A DNA stretch of 64,000 bases from Cyanobacteria bacterium UBA1221 (lineage in GTDB: Bacteria; Cyanobacteriota; Vampirovibrionia; Gastranaerophilales; Gastranaerophilaceae), in NCBI GenBank assembly GCA_002309425.1, contig DBXD01000066.1:360-64359 (forward strand). Direction: 5' to 3'. Numbering within the stretch: position 1 is the stretch's first letter; each line of letters begins with the position of its first letter. Shown here one piece after another: positions 44,390 through 54,500 of this stretch. The position numbers and the translations under genes were made by a program. The notes beneath the pieces were generated by a model. It was not told where the DNA came from, made no database searches, and worked only from the letters and a program-made list of their open reading frames with translations.

Positions 44390-45703
44390 ATGTTTATTAC
44401 CCCTGTATCCTGTGTAAACAATACTTACAATGCAACGCAAGTACAAAACAAATATGCACAAAAGTTTTATGGCACGGCAAATGCCGCAGATACTGTTTCG
44501 TTTTCAGGCAAACCACAACAGGATCCGGAATTTCAAAAGAATCAACTGCGGGTTTTATTAACTCAAGATTATCGGGCCAATAAGTTAGCTGTAAAAATGC
44601 CCGAAACAGAACTTGAAAAAGAAGTTTTGCTTGAAGTTCTTAAACACAGAAAGAATCTTGATAAATATGTGAGATGCCGAAATGAAAAAATGAAAATTTT
44701 GTGGGATTTTCATGATTACATAACCTATCCGGAAGACAAAAAGGACAGCCCTGAATTTAAAGAATTAGAGCACGATTTGTTTAAAAGGGGAAACCTCGTA
44801 AAAGTTCTTGACAACCTTAATGAAACGCTTGCGCAAGAAGAGAAGAAACACAGAGCCTCTCTTGACTATTTTAAAAATATAGAAGCAATGAACGATAACT
44901 ATCAGCTGGTTAAGGTCAATGCCCTGGAAAAATTCTGGCGGCAAATCGAAAAGAATAATATAAACTCAAATCCGGATCCTAAACAAAAATACAAGACAGA
45001 GCAGTTAATTGATATTGTTTCAGGGAAAATGCCTTTACCGGAAAATCCTGAAGTTGAAAAGCCAAAACCAACCGGAGCCTGGAAACCTAAAAAAGTAATT
45101 TTAGCTGAAGCAAGAGAAAAATACGAAAAATTTCTAAGAGAAGAAATTAATATTTACAGAGGTGCAAATCAGGGAGAAAAGGCTATACAAGGTCAGAGAA
45201 AACTGGTATATAACATTAATACAACTACCAGCGAAAAATATCCTCATATTGAAAGTGATTTAAGCAGAGTGTTTAAGGAAGTCAGGGATAAATACATGCG
45301 TCAAAAAGCAATTCTTGGTCAGACCGAAATATTTGCGGTAGAAAAAATTTGGGAGGATATGGATCAGGGTATTACAGAAATGAAAAATGCACTGCAAGAA
45401 ATTGCCGAATTGCAAAAACAATCAGAAGAAAATCCTGAAGATAAAAGTATATCAGACTCCTTAGAACTGACAAAACAACAATTAGCTGAAACTAAAAAAC
45501 TTTGGATAGAATATTTGATATTCGGAAACCAATACGAACAAAAAAACAGAGATATGTTTGTTGAAATGGGAAAAGGGGACGCTTACGACTACCTGACAGG
45601 TATTTGTAAAGAAATCCTCAGATATAAAGAACTTGAAAAAATTTGTAATGAAAATAACGGCGAACTCCCTGAAGAAGAATGGGCAAAATTACTGGCCGCA
45701 TAA
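44390..45703 (+). CDS. Lineage-specific coiled-coil protein, 437 aa
   Basis: No family recognised. The N-terminal 40 residues are Asn/Ala-rich and end with ADTVSFSGKPQQ, the F-x-G motif. The rest is almost wholly helical and charged, with Lys/Glu heptad-like stretches at about 60-150 and 290-400. The ribosome binding site AAAGGAAA precedes the ATG. It ends 12 bases before the kinase-like gene and probably shares its mRNA. Confidence 0.7.
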   Translation: MFITPVSCVNNTYNATQVQNKYAQKFYGTANAADTVSFSGKPQQDPEFQKNQLRVLLTQDYRANKLAVKMPETELEKEVLLEVLKHRKNLDKYVRCRNEKMKILWDFHDYITYPEDKKDSPEFKELEHDLFKRGNLVKVLDNLNETLAQEEKKHRASLDYFKNIEAMNDNYQLVKVNALEKFWRQIEKNNINSNPDPKQKYKTEQLIDIVSGKMPLPENPEVEKPKPTGAWKPKKVILAEAREKYEKFLREEINIYRGANQGEKAIQGQRKLVYNINTTTSEKYPHIESDLSRVFKEVRDKYMRQKAILGQTEIFAVEKIWEDMDQGITEMKNALQEIAELQKQSEENPEDKSISDSLELTKQQLAETKKLWIEYLIFGNQYEQKNRDMFVEMGKGDAYDYLTGICKEILRYKELEKICNENNGELPEEEWAKLLAA

Positions 45704-45715
45704 GCGTAAAATTAT

Positions 45716-46819
45716 ATGACATGCATTAACGGAAAATTTAATATTTTTCACCGGTGTAAGCATAAATTTATGAATTATACCTCAACCCAAATCGCCGTTT
45801 TTAAACATAAGATTACCGAAAGACGTTTGGGCGCACTCCCTTTCGACTTTTTTCAACATATTGAAAAAAGCGAATATTCAAATGTTACAAGAGAAATAGA
45901 CAAACTTTTTACTGATTATTCACGTGAGATTTTTAAAACTGTAAACAACAAAGATTTAAACGAGAAACTTGCACTAAATTTGCAAAGAGTTTTAAAAAGA
46001 AACGACATAACTGTAGAAAGTGCAGGCCTGGGTCATTTTAAATTATGTCAAAAACTTACCATCGGGAAGTTTCAGTACGCACTTTTATCTTTCTTTGAAA
46101 ATTTTGATAATAAAATAACCCCAACTCACGGGAAATACGTTGAACCGCAAACAATTCATTATGTATATAAAAATTTTCACGGCAGAGTGGCAAGACCGTT
46201 TATGACAAGGATGTGCACAGACAGAACGGAATACGGATATATGCTGAATCAGTTTATTGACCCGTCAAATAAAGCCCGGGCAAAAGGGCCTCTTAATCCG
46301 CTAAAATTGCACTTTAGAGAAATACGGTGCAGAGATGCATACTATAACGGCAATACAATTAACGGAGTACTATGTGACGTAGGCGGAATAGAAAGGAATG
46401 ATTCGTACATAAAAGATAACGTTTTTAGAGAAAATTTAGGCCGATTTTTAGACAGAATCAGGTCTGATTATCTGGAAATGCAGAGATTTTACAGAGAACC
46501 GCTTGCCAAATATTCCGTTAGTAAAGAGGAATACGAAGCAACAATCAATGCGGAGAGGTTTTTATCCGATTTGATGGATAAAGATATTGATATATACGCT
46601 GCAGACTTGCGGGAAGTTTTAAGTCCGCTGAGTGCAGATGAACAAAAAATAGCAATAAGAATGGTCAGAAGAATGCGTAATGCTCATAATTTCAAAAACG
46701 AATTGAAGGCTAAAGGCGAATACGAACAGTACCGGGAACTTCTGAACGATTTTACTTATTACTGTCCTGAAACACTAATTAAAGAACTTGAACTTGTCAG
46801 CTCCAAAACTATCAGTTGA
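45716..46819 (+). CDS. Putative kinase-like fold protein, 367 aa
   Basis: I see an order of motifs that recalls protein kinase-like folds, though it is remote: a Gly-rich strand turn in VESAGLGHFKLCQKLTIGKF, a hydrophobic strand QYALLSFF, an HGKYVEPQTIHYVYKNFHG segment, and GNTINGVLCDVGGIERN, which could stand for the catalytic N and metal-binding D region. The usual HRD and DFG are not literal. The C-terminal 150 residues are helical and charged. No signal peptide. Function unproven. Confidence 0.55.
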   Translation: MTCINGKFNIFHRCKHKFMNYTSTQIAVFKHKITERRLGALPFDFFQHIEKSEYSNVTREIDKLFTDYSREIFKTVNNKDLNEKLALNLQRVLKRNDITVESAGLGHFKLCQKLTIGKFQYALLSFFENFDNKITPTHGKYVEPQTIHYVYKNFHGRVARPFMTRMCTDRTEYGYMLNQFIDPSNKARAKGPLNPLKLHFREIRCRDAYYNGNTINGVLCDVGGIERNDSYIKDNVFRENLGRFLDRIRSDYLEMQRFYREPLAKYSVSKEEYEATINAERFLSDLMDKDIDIYAADLREVLSPLSADEQKIAIRMVRRMRNAHNFKNELKAKGEYEQYRELLNDFTYYCPETLIKELELVSSKTIS

Positions 46820-46862
46820 TAAAAATATGAGTTAAGCAATGTTAAGAAATTATTACAAAAGT

Positions 46863-46891
46863 AGCAAATTAAAAATTCACAGACATTAATA
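46863..46891 (+). promoter_or_regulatory. AGCAA-N18-TTAATA promoter-like element
   Basis: AGCAA (46863-46867), A/T tract, CACAGACA, then TTAATA (46886-46891), with 18 bases between. A TATAAT at 46890-46895 overlaps it and could be a normal -10 box instead. The ATG at 46924 has AAAGGAG. Confidence 0.45.
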
Positions 46892-46923
46892 TAATTGTAT
46901 TCAGTATTTTTAAAGGAGAAATC

Positions 46924-47715
46924 ATGATAACACGCATTCCAGGACTTGTAACTCAAACAAGTATAAACGCCCAAATAATGGCAGAGTTGGCAAAAATAGC
47001 CGAACAAACCGAAAACACGGAAGATGCCGTTAAAAAACTTACTCCGTTTGAACAAAAGTTATATAACTACTACCGCAAATACATGGCAGATCACGTAAAT
47101 TATACTGATGACAAATATAATCCTGAAAATGAAAAAAGAGCAGGCCTTGCACTTGAACAATATGCCGGAAATCTTTATGACCAAACTCCGGAAGGGAAAA
47201 AAGCAGCAAAACTTCAGCGTTCAAGATATTTTACTTATGAGCAAGTATCAACACTCGATACCCAAAAAAGAATCGCCGTACTCGAAGCCGCTCAAAAGGT
47301 AACTGCACTATATCAAAAACAAGTTCTGGAAGCAAAAGCCGAACTGGAACCATTAGGATTAAAAGAAGTATTAGCCGCAGCCCAAGACGTTATCGAATAT
47401 GCAAAGAAAAGAGAGGCGGCCTACGCAGAAGCTGAAAAAATTGAAGCGGAAGCTAAAAAAATTGGAAATGAAACTCTGAAAAAATTTGCCCTAAAAGAAG
47501 CCCGCGGGAAGCGACTTTCTGCAGAAATGTATGAAAACGGACGTGCCTCTGCCGCTTTAAGAAAAATTAAAGCAACAAACACGTACAGAACTAACGTTCT
47601 GACCGCAGGCAAACAAAAAGAATATGAACTTGTACACGGAGAACCCTTCACCTCCGAACAAATTCCCGAACAATTGGTGTCTTATGAAACTATCAAAGCT
47701 CAACTTTACGGCTAA
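46924..47715 (+). CDS. Lineage-specific Ala/Lys/Glu-rich helical protein, 263 aa
   Basis: No family recognised. The product is nearly all helical, with Ala-Glu-Lys stretches at about 120-215 (KREAAYAEAEKIEAEAKKIG) that predict a coiled coil. It lacks a clear F-x-G motif in the N-terminus. AAAGGAG precedes the ATG. The following gene starts within its last 32 bases. Confidence 0.68.
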   Translation: MITRIPGLVTQTSINAQIMAELAKIAEQTENTEDAVKKLTPFEQKLYNYYRKYMADHVNYTDDKYNPENEKRAGLALEQYAGNLYDQTPEGKKAAKLQRSRYFTYEQVSTLDTQKRIAVLEAAQKVTALYQKQVLEAKAELEPLGLKEVLAAAQDVIEYAKKREAAYAEAEKIEAEAKKIGNETLKKFALKEARGKRLSAEMYENGRASAALRKIKATNTYRTNVLTAGKQKEYELVHGEPFTSEQIPEQLVSYETIKAQLYG

Positions 47716-48274
47716 TATAATGTTTGTTGACAGGCAAACATTCGACAAGGTTAAACAGGGAACAGACATTCCCTCTTCTCCGTATGCTGAATATATTCAG
47801 CAGGTTGACTCTTTTCAAACGGAAGAAGTCCGAACCTGTACGGCGGGCTTTGTAAAAAATTCCAAAACAAACCAAATAGCAGCCTTTCATATATACCCGA
47901 ATTTTGATAACTATGTCAATATACGGGGAATAATCGAGCGTATTCTTGAGCTTGCTGATAATCCTGACGAAGGAATACTTATAGGAAGCAAAGATTGTGG
48001 TACATCTCCATATTCCAGGGATATGTTTGGTATGGCAAAACAAATATTGTCTAAAAAGGTTAAGGGTTTAACAGTATTTGAAGAACACAAAGACCCGGCT
48101 TCTGAAACCAATATGTCCTATTCAGCAAATAACGACACCTTGTATATACAGGCGAAATATCGCGATAAACAAACCGGTCAGTTTAAGGATGTTTCAACAG
48201 AAAAAGAACTTAAAAATTTCTATAAGAAAATAAAAGTTGCTCCAAATGACGTTGTAATTTTTCCGGAAACATAA
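47684..48274 (+). CDS. Lineage-specific protein, 196 aa
   Basis: No family recognised. I place the start at the ATG 47684 (MKLSKLNFTANIMFVDRQ), because it gives the F-x-A motif at the usual N-terminal place; a shorter start at 47720 is possible. The pattern VRTCTAGFVKNSKTNQIAAF with a following HIYP and the later SKDCGTSPYSRDMFG resemble an alpha/beta enzyme with conserved Cys and His, but I cannot name it. It overlaps the preceding gene by 32 bases. Confidence 0.6.
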   Translation: MKLSKLNFTANIMFVDRQTFDKVKQGTDIPSSPYAEYIQQVDSFQTEEVRTCTAGFVKNSKTNQIAAFHIYPNFDNYVNIRGIIERILELADNPDEGILIGSKDCGTSPYSRDMFGMAKQILSKKVKGLTVFEEHKDPASETNMSYSANNDTLYIQAKYRDKQTGQFKDVSTEKELKNFYKKIKVAPNDVVIFPET

Positions 48275-48306
48275 CATTAAATTTTGTAAATTTGTTCTGA
48301 TTTTCG

Positions 48307-48335
48307 GGCAAAATTTATTTTTTACGCGCTTTACT
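48307..48335 (+). promoter_or_regulatory. GGCAA-N18-TTTACT promoter-like element
   Basis: GGCAA (48307-48311), A/T tract, ACGCGC, then TTTACT (48330-48335), 18 bases apart. The tract and the C/G bases before the second box resemble those at 56451-56478. The ATG follows 22 bases later with AAGG between. Confidence 0.5.
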
Positions 48336-48357
48336 ACATCTGTGGAAGGTGTGAAAT

Positions 48358-49863
48358 ATGGTCTTTTCAGTAAACAATATTACAATCTGCAGAAACAATT
48401 TACGAAATCATTACTGCTCTCAGGTTAGTTTTGAAGGTAAAAAAAAAGGAGATAAAAAGCCATCCCCTGCTAATAATGCACATCCGGAGAAAGGACAAAA
48501 GGCTCCTGCCTGTATGACGACCGCCGAGCGGGTATATATTGAACAAACCCAAAAAGCAGCCCGCATTGATGCCATAATTGAAGAAGCAATGAAAAATGGA
48601 GAGACCTTAACAATTGACGATATCGCCCAAAAAACAGGGCTCAGTCATGCGGAAGTCGCCAGTGTCATATACAGAAGAACCTCTTTAATTAATAAAGACC
48701 ATTTTGACCGGGTAAAAGACACTACCCACAGACCGCATCCTGCGACAGAGAAAGAAGTTGGACTTGTATATAACTTCACCCTCGCTGCCGGCAGTTATGG
48801 GGTTTCCACTCCGGAATATCCTATCTTGCCCGAAACAGATTACGTTCGGGAACTTGCAAACTTGCTAAAAAGACTGGCCCTTAGCGAGGAATCAGTTAAA
48901 GTGATTGCGGAAAACTTTCCAAAAGCACCGGCTTTTACCGACATGATACTTTCTTTAAAGAAAAATGGCGGACACAGGCGCTGCCAAACAGTAGCTCCAA
49001 AAACACTAAATGATTTATATAAGGCACACGAAATTAATCCTGATTTAACGGAAGAATTACTTGCAAAACAAGATAAAAATGGGGATTATTGTCACTCTTT
49101 ACTTCAGGTGCCAAAAATAGTTGTCTTGAACGAATATTCGCCAAAATTGCTTAAAATTGCAAAAGAAGCACCCGTTGCGGTTTATGATATGTACAAAATG
49201 GATGCATTAAGTGCAAAAAAAAGAAGTTTACCAACAGAAGAATTTGACGGTGAAAAAGATGGCCTGAATTATTCCTCGGAGTTAATTAATGAAACGCCCC
49301 GTTACAGCCCGGATGAGTTAATCGGATTGTACAACTGGTCAAAAGAATTACCCGAACTTACAAACAGACTTATGACTGATACAATGATTGATGAAGTCTG
49401 GTACCCCCGTTTCAGCGGGCAACAAATTTGCTACATTTTGGAGCAATATCAAAATTACCCTGATTTAGTTAATACACTAATTAATACTCCAAGCACTTCT
49501 CCGGGCATTAAATACAGATTTAAAGCCGGTCAAATCTGCACAATTCTTAAACAAAACGAAAAAACTCCGAAACTTATATCTTCAATGGTGAATGATAAGA
49601 CTGACGAATATGTCAGAGGTCTTTATAACAATAAGATTTATCATATAGAGCCATCACCTTACAGAAAATCCCCAGATTACCGTTTTTCGGCATACAATAT
49701 TTGTGAAATATTAAAATATTATGATAACTTTCCGAATTTATTAACAAGACTCGTAAATGCAACCACAAAAACACCTGATGGAAAAACTGTATATAAATAT
49801 GACGATTACCAAATATTAAACATCCTGGAAAATGTTCAGGCTAATCAGGTCAAAAAGGATTAA
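48358..49863 (+). CDS. Lineage-specific protein with one HTH and tandem helical repeats, 501 aa
   Basis: No family recognised. The N-terminus holds the F-x-G motif (SQVSFEGKKKG, about residues 21-31). Residues about 80-105 look like a helix-turn-helix (LTIDDIAQKTGLSHAEVASV). From about residue 318 there are four to five units of a helical repeat: YSPDELIGLYNWSKELPEL, RFSGQQICYILEQYQNYPDL, RFKAGQICTILKQNEKTPKL and RFSAYNICEILKYYDNFPNL, spaced by variable loops. Such solenoids often bind proteins or RNA. It forms an operon with the phosphoesterase gene that follows. Confidence 0.65.
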   Translation: MVFSVNNITICRNNLRNHYCSQVSFEGKKKGDKKPSPANNAHPEKGQKAPACMTTAERVYIEQTQKAARIDAIIEEAMKNGETLTIDDIAQKTGLSHAEVASVIYRRTSLINKDHFDRVKDTTHRPHPATEKEVGLVYNFTLAAGSYGVSTPEYPILPETDYVRELANLLKRLALSEESVKVIAENFPKAPAFTDMILSLKKNGGHRRCQTVAPKTLNDLYKAHEINPDLTEELLAKQDKNGDYCHSLLQVPKIVVLNEYSPKLLKIAKEAPVAVYDMYKMDALSAKKRSLPTEEFDGEKDGLNYSSELINETPRYSPDELIGLYNWSKELPELTNRLMTDTMIDEVWYPRFSGQQICYILEQYQNYPDLVNTLINTPSTSPGIKYRFKAGQICTILKQNEKTPKLISSMVNDKTDEYVRGLYNNKIYHIEPSPYRKSPDYRFSAYNICEILKYYDNFPNLLTRLVNATTKTPDGKTVYKYDDYQILNILENVQANQVKKD

Positions 49864-49894
49864 ATACATTAGGTATTTAACAGAGGGAAAACAC

Positions 49895-51388
49895 ATGCAA
49901 GTATCGGGAATTAACAATTATATTACACATAACCAAATACCATACAAAAAAGCATCAAATAAATACTCAAATGTACAATTTCTGGGGAAAACAAATTTTT
50001 ATGCCTTTACTGATGTCCACCAGAACGCGGAAAAGCATTGTAAAATGATTTGGGATATTATGCAGCAGCCTGATAAAGATAAAACCGTCATCCTTGATAA
50101 CGGTGACATTTTTAAAGGGTTATATCCAAAATACACAATGATGCGGACTTATGCAAAAGCAAAACAAACAGCCCCCAAACTTGAAATTGTTTATAATATC
50201 GGCAACAACGACCCGGGATTTATGGAAAACGACAGAGTGCTATTCAGGAAGTACCTGGAAATTCTGAATAAATCCGGAGTAAAAACGATAAGTGCAAATA
50301 TTATAGATGAAAAGACCGGAAAAATCCCGGACGGAATATCACCGTACGCAATTGTGGAACGTGACGGGGATAAACTGCTATACGTAGGCTTCGTCGTTAA
50401 CAAAATCAGACAGTCTTTTGCCGGTATGGCTACCACTGACCCCGTAACAGCGCTTGAAAAGCTTGCGCCTGAATTAAAACATGTTATGGAAGAAAATAAC
50501 TGCAAAGGAATGGTTATGATGGTGCATGATACGGAAGATTCTGCTTATAAGTTAAAGCAAAAAGCAAAAGAATTGGGATTTAATCCGGAATTTATAATCG
50601 GCGGCCACGTACACCATTCTTACCGAGATGACAAGGAAAAAGTGTTTTATCCGGAACCTTTTGCACTGTCAATGCTGTCTTTTTGCTTAAATATAGACAA
50701 AAACGGACACAATTTAGAAAATTTAACGGAAATATTTTCCGATGACTGCGAACTAGGAATGTTTAGCAACGAAATTGAACGGGCAAAGGATAACGAAAAG
50801 TTTGACGAAAAAATTGCAAAATCCCTAACACAGTTTAATCACAGATATCAAGACGAATATAAGATGGAATACAGCCAATTGGGGACTCTGTATGCCAACG
50901 GAATAAAAGACCTTACGGGCAGCGATATCGGACTGGTTCCAAAGCCCTGGATATATGATACCTTACCCAAAAAAGACGGCTACATAACAAAACTGGATAT
51001 TTTGCTTTCATGCCCGCAGCCATTCAGAAATATTGCTCAAATGGAATTGACACCCGCCGAACTGAGAAAACTTTATCAGTACGACATTGACAAAAAATCA
51101 AGGTTATTTGAAGCTTCCGAAAATTTCAAATTAACACTTGATGAATCAAACAAGATAAAACAAATAGAAATCGACGGGAAACCGTTGTTCAATTCCGACG
51201 GCTATGCGATAGAACCGGATAAAACCATAAAAGTTGCAATAGACTACCATACGGCAGACAGTTCAAATTTCGAATATAAAGAGATAAGAAAAAGTATGTA
51301 CGACGGAATTGTATATGAATTAAAAAAAGCGGAAAAAGAATTGACGGAAAACCAACCATATCCGACTGCAACATTAATCAGAATATAA
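49895..51388 (+). CDS. 5'-nucleotidase-like metallophosphoesterase, 497 aa
   Basis: The N-terminal part is a calcineurin-like phosphoesterase of the 5'-nucleotidase type: FTDVHQN (D40, H42), ILDNGDIFKG, IGNNDPG, MVHDTED and GGHVHHSY. The C-terminal part (about 310-490) resembles a 5'-nucleotidase C domain. Unlike UshA, no Sec signal is present; instead the F-x-G motif (SNVQFLGKTNF) lies at residues 25-35. The ATG at 49895 has GAGGG upstream and is preferred over a start 63 bases earlier. Substrate is probably a nucleotide, but that is inferred. Confidence 0.72.
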   Translation: MQVSGINNYITHNQIPYKKASNKYSNVQFLGKTNFYAFTDVHQNAEKHCKMIWDIMQQPDKDKTVILDNGDIFKGLYPKYTMMRTYAKAKQTAPKLEIVYNIGNNDPGFMENDRVLFRKYLEILNKSGVKTISANIIDEKTGKIPDGISPYAIVERDGDKLLYVGFVVNKIRQSFAGMATTDPVTALEKLAPELKHVMEENNCKGMVMMVHDTEDSAYKLKQKAKELGFNPEFIIGGHVHHSYRDDKEKVFYPEPFALSMLSFCLNIDKNGHNLENLTEIFSDDCELGMFSNEIERAKDNEKFDEKIAKSLTQFNHRYQDEYKMEYSQLGTLYANGIKDLTGSDIGLVPKPWIYDTLPKKDGYITKLDILLSCPQPFRNIAQMELTPAELRKLYQYDIDKKSRLFEASENFKLTLDESNKIKQIEIDGKPLFNSDGYAIEPDKTIKVAIDYHTADSSNFEYKEIRKSMYDGIVYELKKAEKELTENQPYPTATLIRI

Positions 51389-51417
51389 AGAAATTTTAAG
51401 TATATTTCTACCAAATA

Positions 51418-51446
51418 AGCAAATTATACAAAATATGACATTATAG
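51418..51446 (+). promoter_or_regulatory. AGCAA-N18-TTATAG promoter-like element
   Basis: AGCAA (51418-51422), A/T tract, ATGACA, then TTATAG (51441-51446), 18 bases apart. It precedes the 38-codon reading frame at 51467 by 20 bases. Confidence 0.4.
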
Positions 51447-51466
51447 TTAATGCAGCGGAGGATGCA

Positions 51467-51583
51467 ATGCCTTTTTATGAGTCACAGGGATATAAAAAAT
51501 GCAATGAAGACACCTCCAGCACAATGATGATATATTACGCACCAAACCTACTTAATAACATTAAGAGAAGATTCCGCAAGTAA
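51467..51583 (+). CDS. Microprotein or truncated GNAT C-terminus, 38 aa
   Basis: The frame reads MPFYESQGYKKCNEDTSSTM and ends IKRRFRK, very like the last part of a GNAT acetyltransferase (FYExxGYKK). GGAGGATGCA before the ATG is an excellent ribosome binding site, and the promoter-like element above is at the right distance. It is either a relic of a larger gene or a small expressed protein; the sequence alone does not decide. Confidence 0.45.
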   Translation: MPFYESQGYKKCNEDTSSTMMIYYAPNLLNNIKRRFRK

Positions 51584-51593
51584 TAAATTATTT

Positions 51594-54500
51594 TTACACT
51601 TCGGCTTCATCTTCTTCCGTCTCGGGTTCAATGTCAATATGAGCTTTCAGTGCTGCTGCCATATTATCAAAGTCAAGAGATTTAGAGGCTCTCATTGCTT
51701 CTTCAAAATCTTTCATCTTCTGGTGATATAGTGCAGCTTTTTTCGGATTTACCGCATTAGAATTAATTATTTGCCTTTCAGCATCCGGCCTTTCAGCATC
51801 CGGCCTTTCATCAAATATCTCAACCAAATACTTCGGCATACTTTCGCATAAAGGATTATTTCTAATAAATTCTTCTTTATCGACAGATAAAAAGTTTCCA
51901 TTTGAATCTTTTACTAAAGAATTCTTTGCATCTTTTTTTAATATCTCTCCATTTTGCGGATTTATACTTATTGTCATTAATTCTTTCCCTTTTTGGACTT
52001 TTATTGAATAGTACCCAAAGCCAAAATCTCCGCTTGTCCTGTTTTTAAATACCGTTATTAATGCACCGTCAGGCGCTGTTACTGAGAATTTAGCCGAGAA
52101 AAGTTGTCCTGTCGGAAGTTTTTCGTGTATTAAATGAGGACTGCGCTCCTCTACGGGTTTATCAAAAATATCTTTTAATGCATTTGATAAATGTTTTAAA
52201 TTAATCTCGGAGAGAGGTAAGAACTCTCCGTTGCTATTTAACATTTTTGCATATTGGTTTTGCAACATCGGATTTATTTTTGCCGATGATGTCTCAGAAT
52301 TTTCTGCTAACGCTTTATATTTTGCAGCCATTCCCTCAACTACATTGCGGTGAATCCCCCACGGATGAGCTTCCCGTTCGCTTTCACATTCGGTCAAGAA
52401 ATCGTGATATGCTGACAAATCGTTGTACACCTTATTAAAAATCAAATCTAAATACGGATATGCTGTCTTTATCGCTCTTTCATCAAGTTTTACAAGGGAA
52501 TTTTCCTTCATATGAAGCTTTTTCGAATTTTTGTAATTTTTAGGTATTGAAGACATTTTATATGAATTACCCTCATCATCAATAACAAAACAATTTTCAT
52601 AACATCCGTCCTTATCTTTTGTAAGAATCCTTATCCCGCGGCAGACAGAATTATCAACCAATACAAATTCATAATCCATACTCGGATTATCTATTTTTCC
52701 GGCTGTGTATTTTTTTGCATCTCCATCAGGAAAGAACGCTTTATCCCAAGACCTGCAGGCACGGTCATTAGATTTATGAATTCTTTTGATTTCTTCTATA
52801 TACTTTTTAATAGTACGTACTTTATAAACATTAAACTTATAATAATTCTTTTTAGGATTTTGGAAGTCTTTTACTGCATCTTCTATTGATATAGGATAAG
52901 GCGACTTCGATATTGACAGATTTATTGCAGCCATATTTTCCTGATAAACACAGCCTGTTTCTAAGCGCGACATTAATTTTCCTTTAAGCCCGCGTTTCAT
53001 TGTTGAAGTTAATGTGTTTTCTATTTCCTCACATTGTTCTTTACTTAAACCGTTTTTAAATTTCAGGGTTAAAACATTTCTATCGGAAATATCTGCTCTT
53101 GCAATTTCTTCAATATTTTTGTCAAAAACTTTAAAACAGAACTCCTCCTTCTGGCTAACCTGATTTACGGTTTTTGCAATTCCAAGATTCATTTCGCTTT
53201 TTTGTGGAAGTAACCCTTTAATTATCAATTCCGAAGTACTCGGTCTGTAAATAAAATTTAACCTTTCCGAAAGTAAATTATGGGTTCGGAAATCTTTCTT
53301 GTTATACACATCAAATACTCTCTGATAATAAGTCTTGATATTTTTTATCATTCTTATTTCGTCAATTTTAAGATTATAACTGTTTCCTTTCTGATTTCTG
53401 TATTTGTCAGCTTTTAATTCTACCAATTTATGAGATAATCTCCCGCTGTCAGTTGATTCGGCCTCACAAGCACATTCTGTCATATAATCTTTTAAAACCG
53501 ATATCTCGCTGCATATTTTATTAAAAATTAAATCAAGTCCTTCAGTTTTTACGGCATTTTCATCGAGCTTAATCAGCGAAGGCACACTCAATGTTATACT
53601 ATCCGGGTCAGTACACTTTTCCGGAATTTTTTTAAATTTATGTGCCTTTCCGTCAGAACTGATTACATAGCCGTTTTTATAATATCCGTTTTCGTCTTTC
53701 GTCAGAATTTTAATACCACTTATTACTTTGTTATCAATAAAACTAAATTCATAATTTGTATCAGTACCATTTATATTCACATTTCCGGTATTATAACTTT
53801 TCTTCTCAGGATAAAGGGCTTTTAACCAAATACGGAAAGTCATTACATGCTCCTTATAAATATCCTGAACATCTTCAAATTTTTGTTTCAAATTTGAGAT
53901 TTCTGAGCTGTCAAAACTATAAGCTTCCATTGGTGAAGCCAGCTGCTGTCTTACTTCTGAAATTGTAAGCGGGTGATAAGATTGAGCTCTGGCATCTTCG
54001 ACCAGCTTGTAATTTTCATGATAAAAAGTTGCATCATCCAAACGGGATAATAAGCGTTCACTCAGTCCATTATCCATTTCTGATTTTAATGTTTTTACGA
54101 TGTTTTCAACGAACTCTGAATCTGCTCCATTTTTAACAAACAATTCAGCATCTTTGTTATCCGTAAAAACTATCCTTGCAACTTCTATCTGTTCTTTGTC
54201 AAAAATTCTCAAATGGAACTTGTCATCAGCAGCTTTTCTGATTGCGGTCCCACCGAAACCGAACAGGAAACTTGATTCAGGCATCAGTCCGTCTATAATA
54301 AACCCCGGCACACCGGTTTGGCGGATAAAACCTGAACCTTCCGTTAAACGTTCACATATGCGTGCTGGTTTGCTATCATATGCTTTTGATATCCTGTCCG
54401 TATAAGTCTGAATATTATTTATGAGTTCTGATTCTTTGTCACTCAATTTGTACGTTTTTACGAGTTTAATATTATTATATTGAAATTGAGCTTCTTCTAA

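Noticed and set aside
49832..49895. Longer start for the phosphoesterase, overlapping the preceding gene
   Set aside because: GAGGG precedes the ATG at 49895 and the extra 21 residues are basic junk with no pattern.
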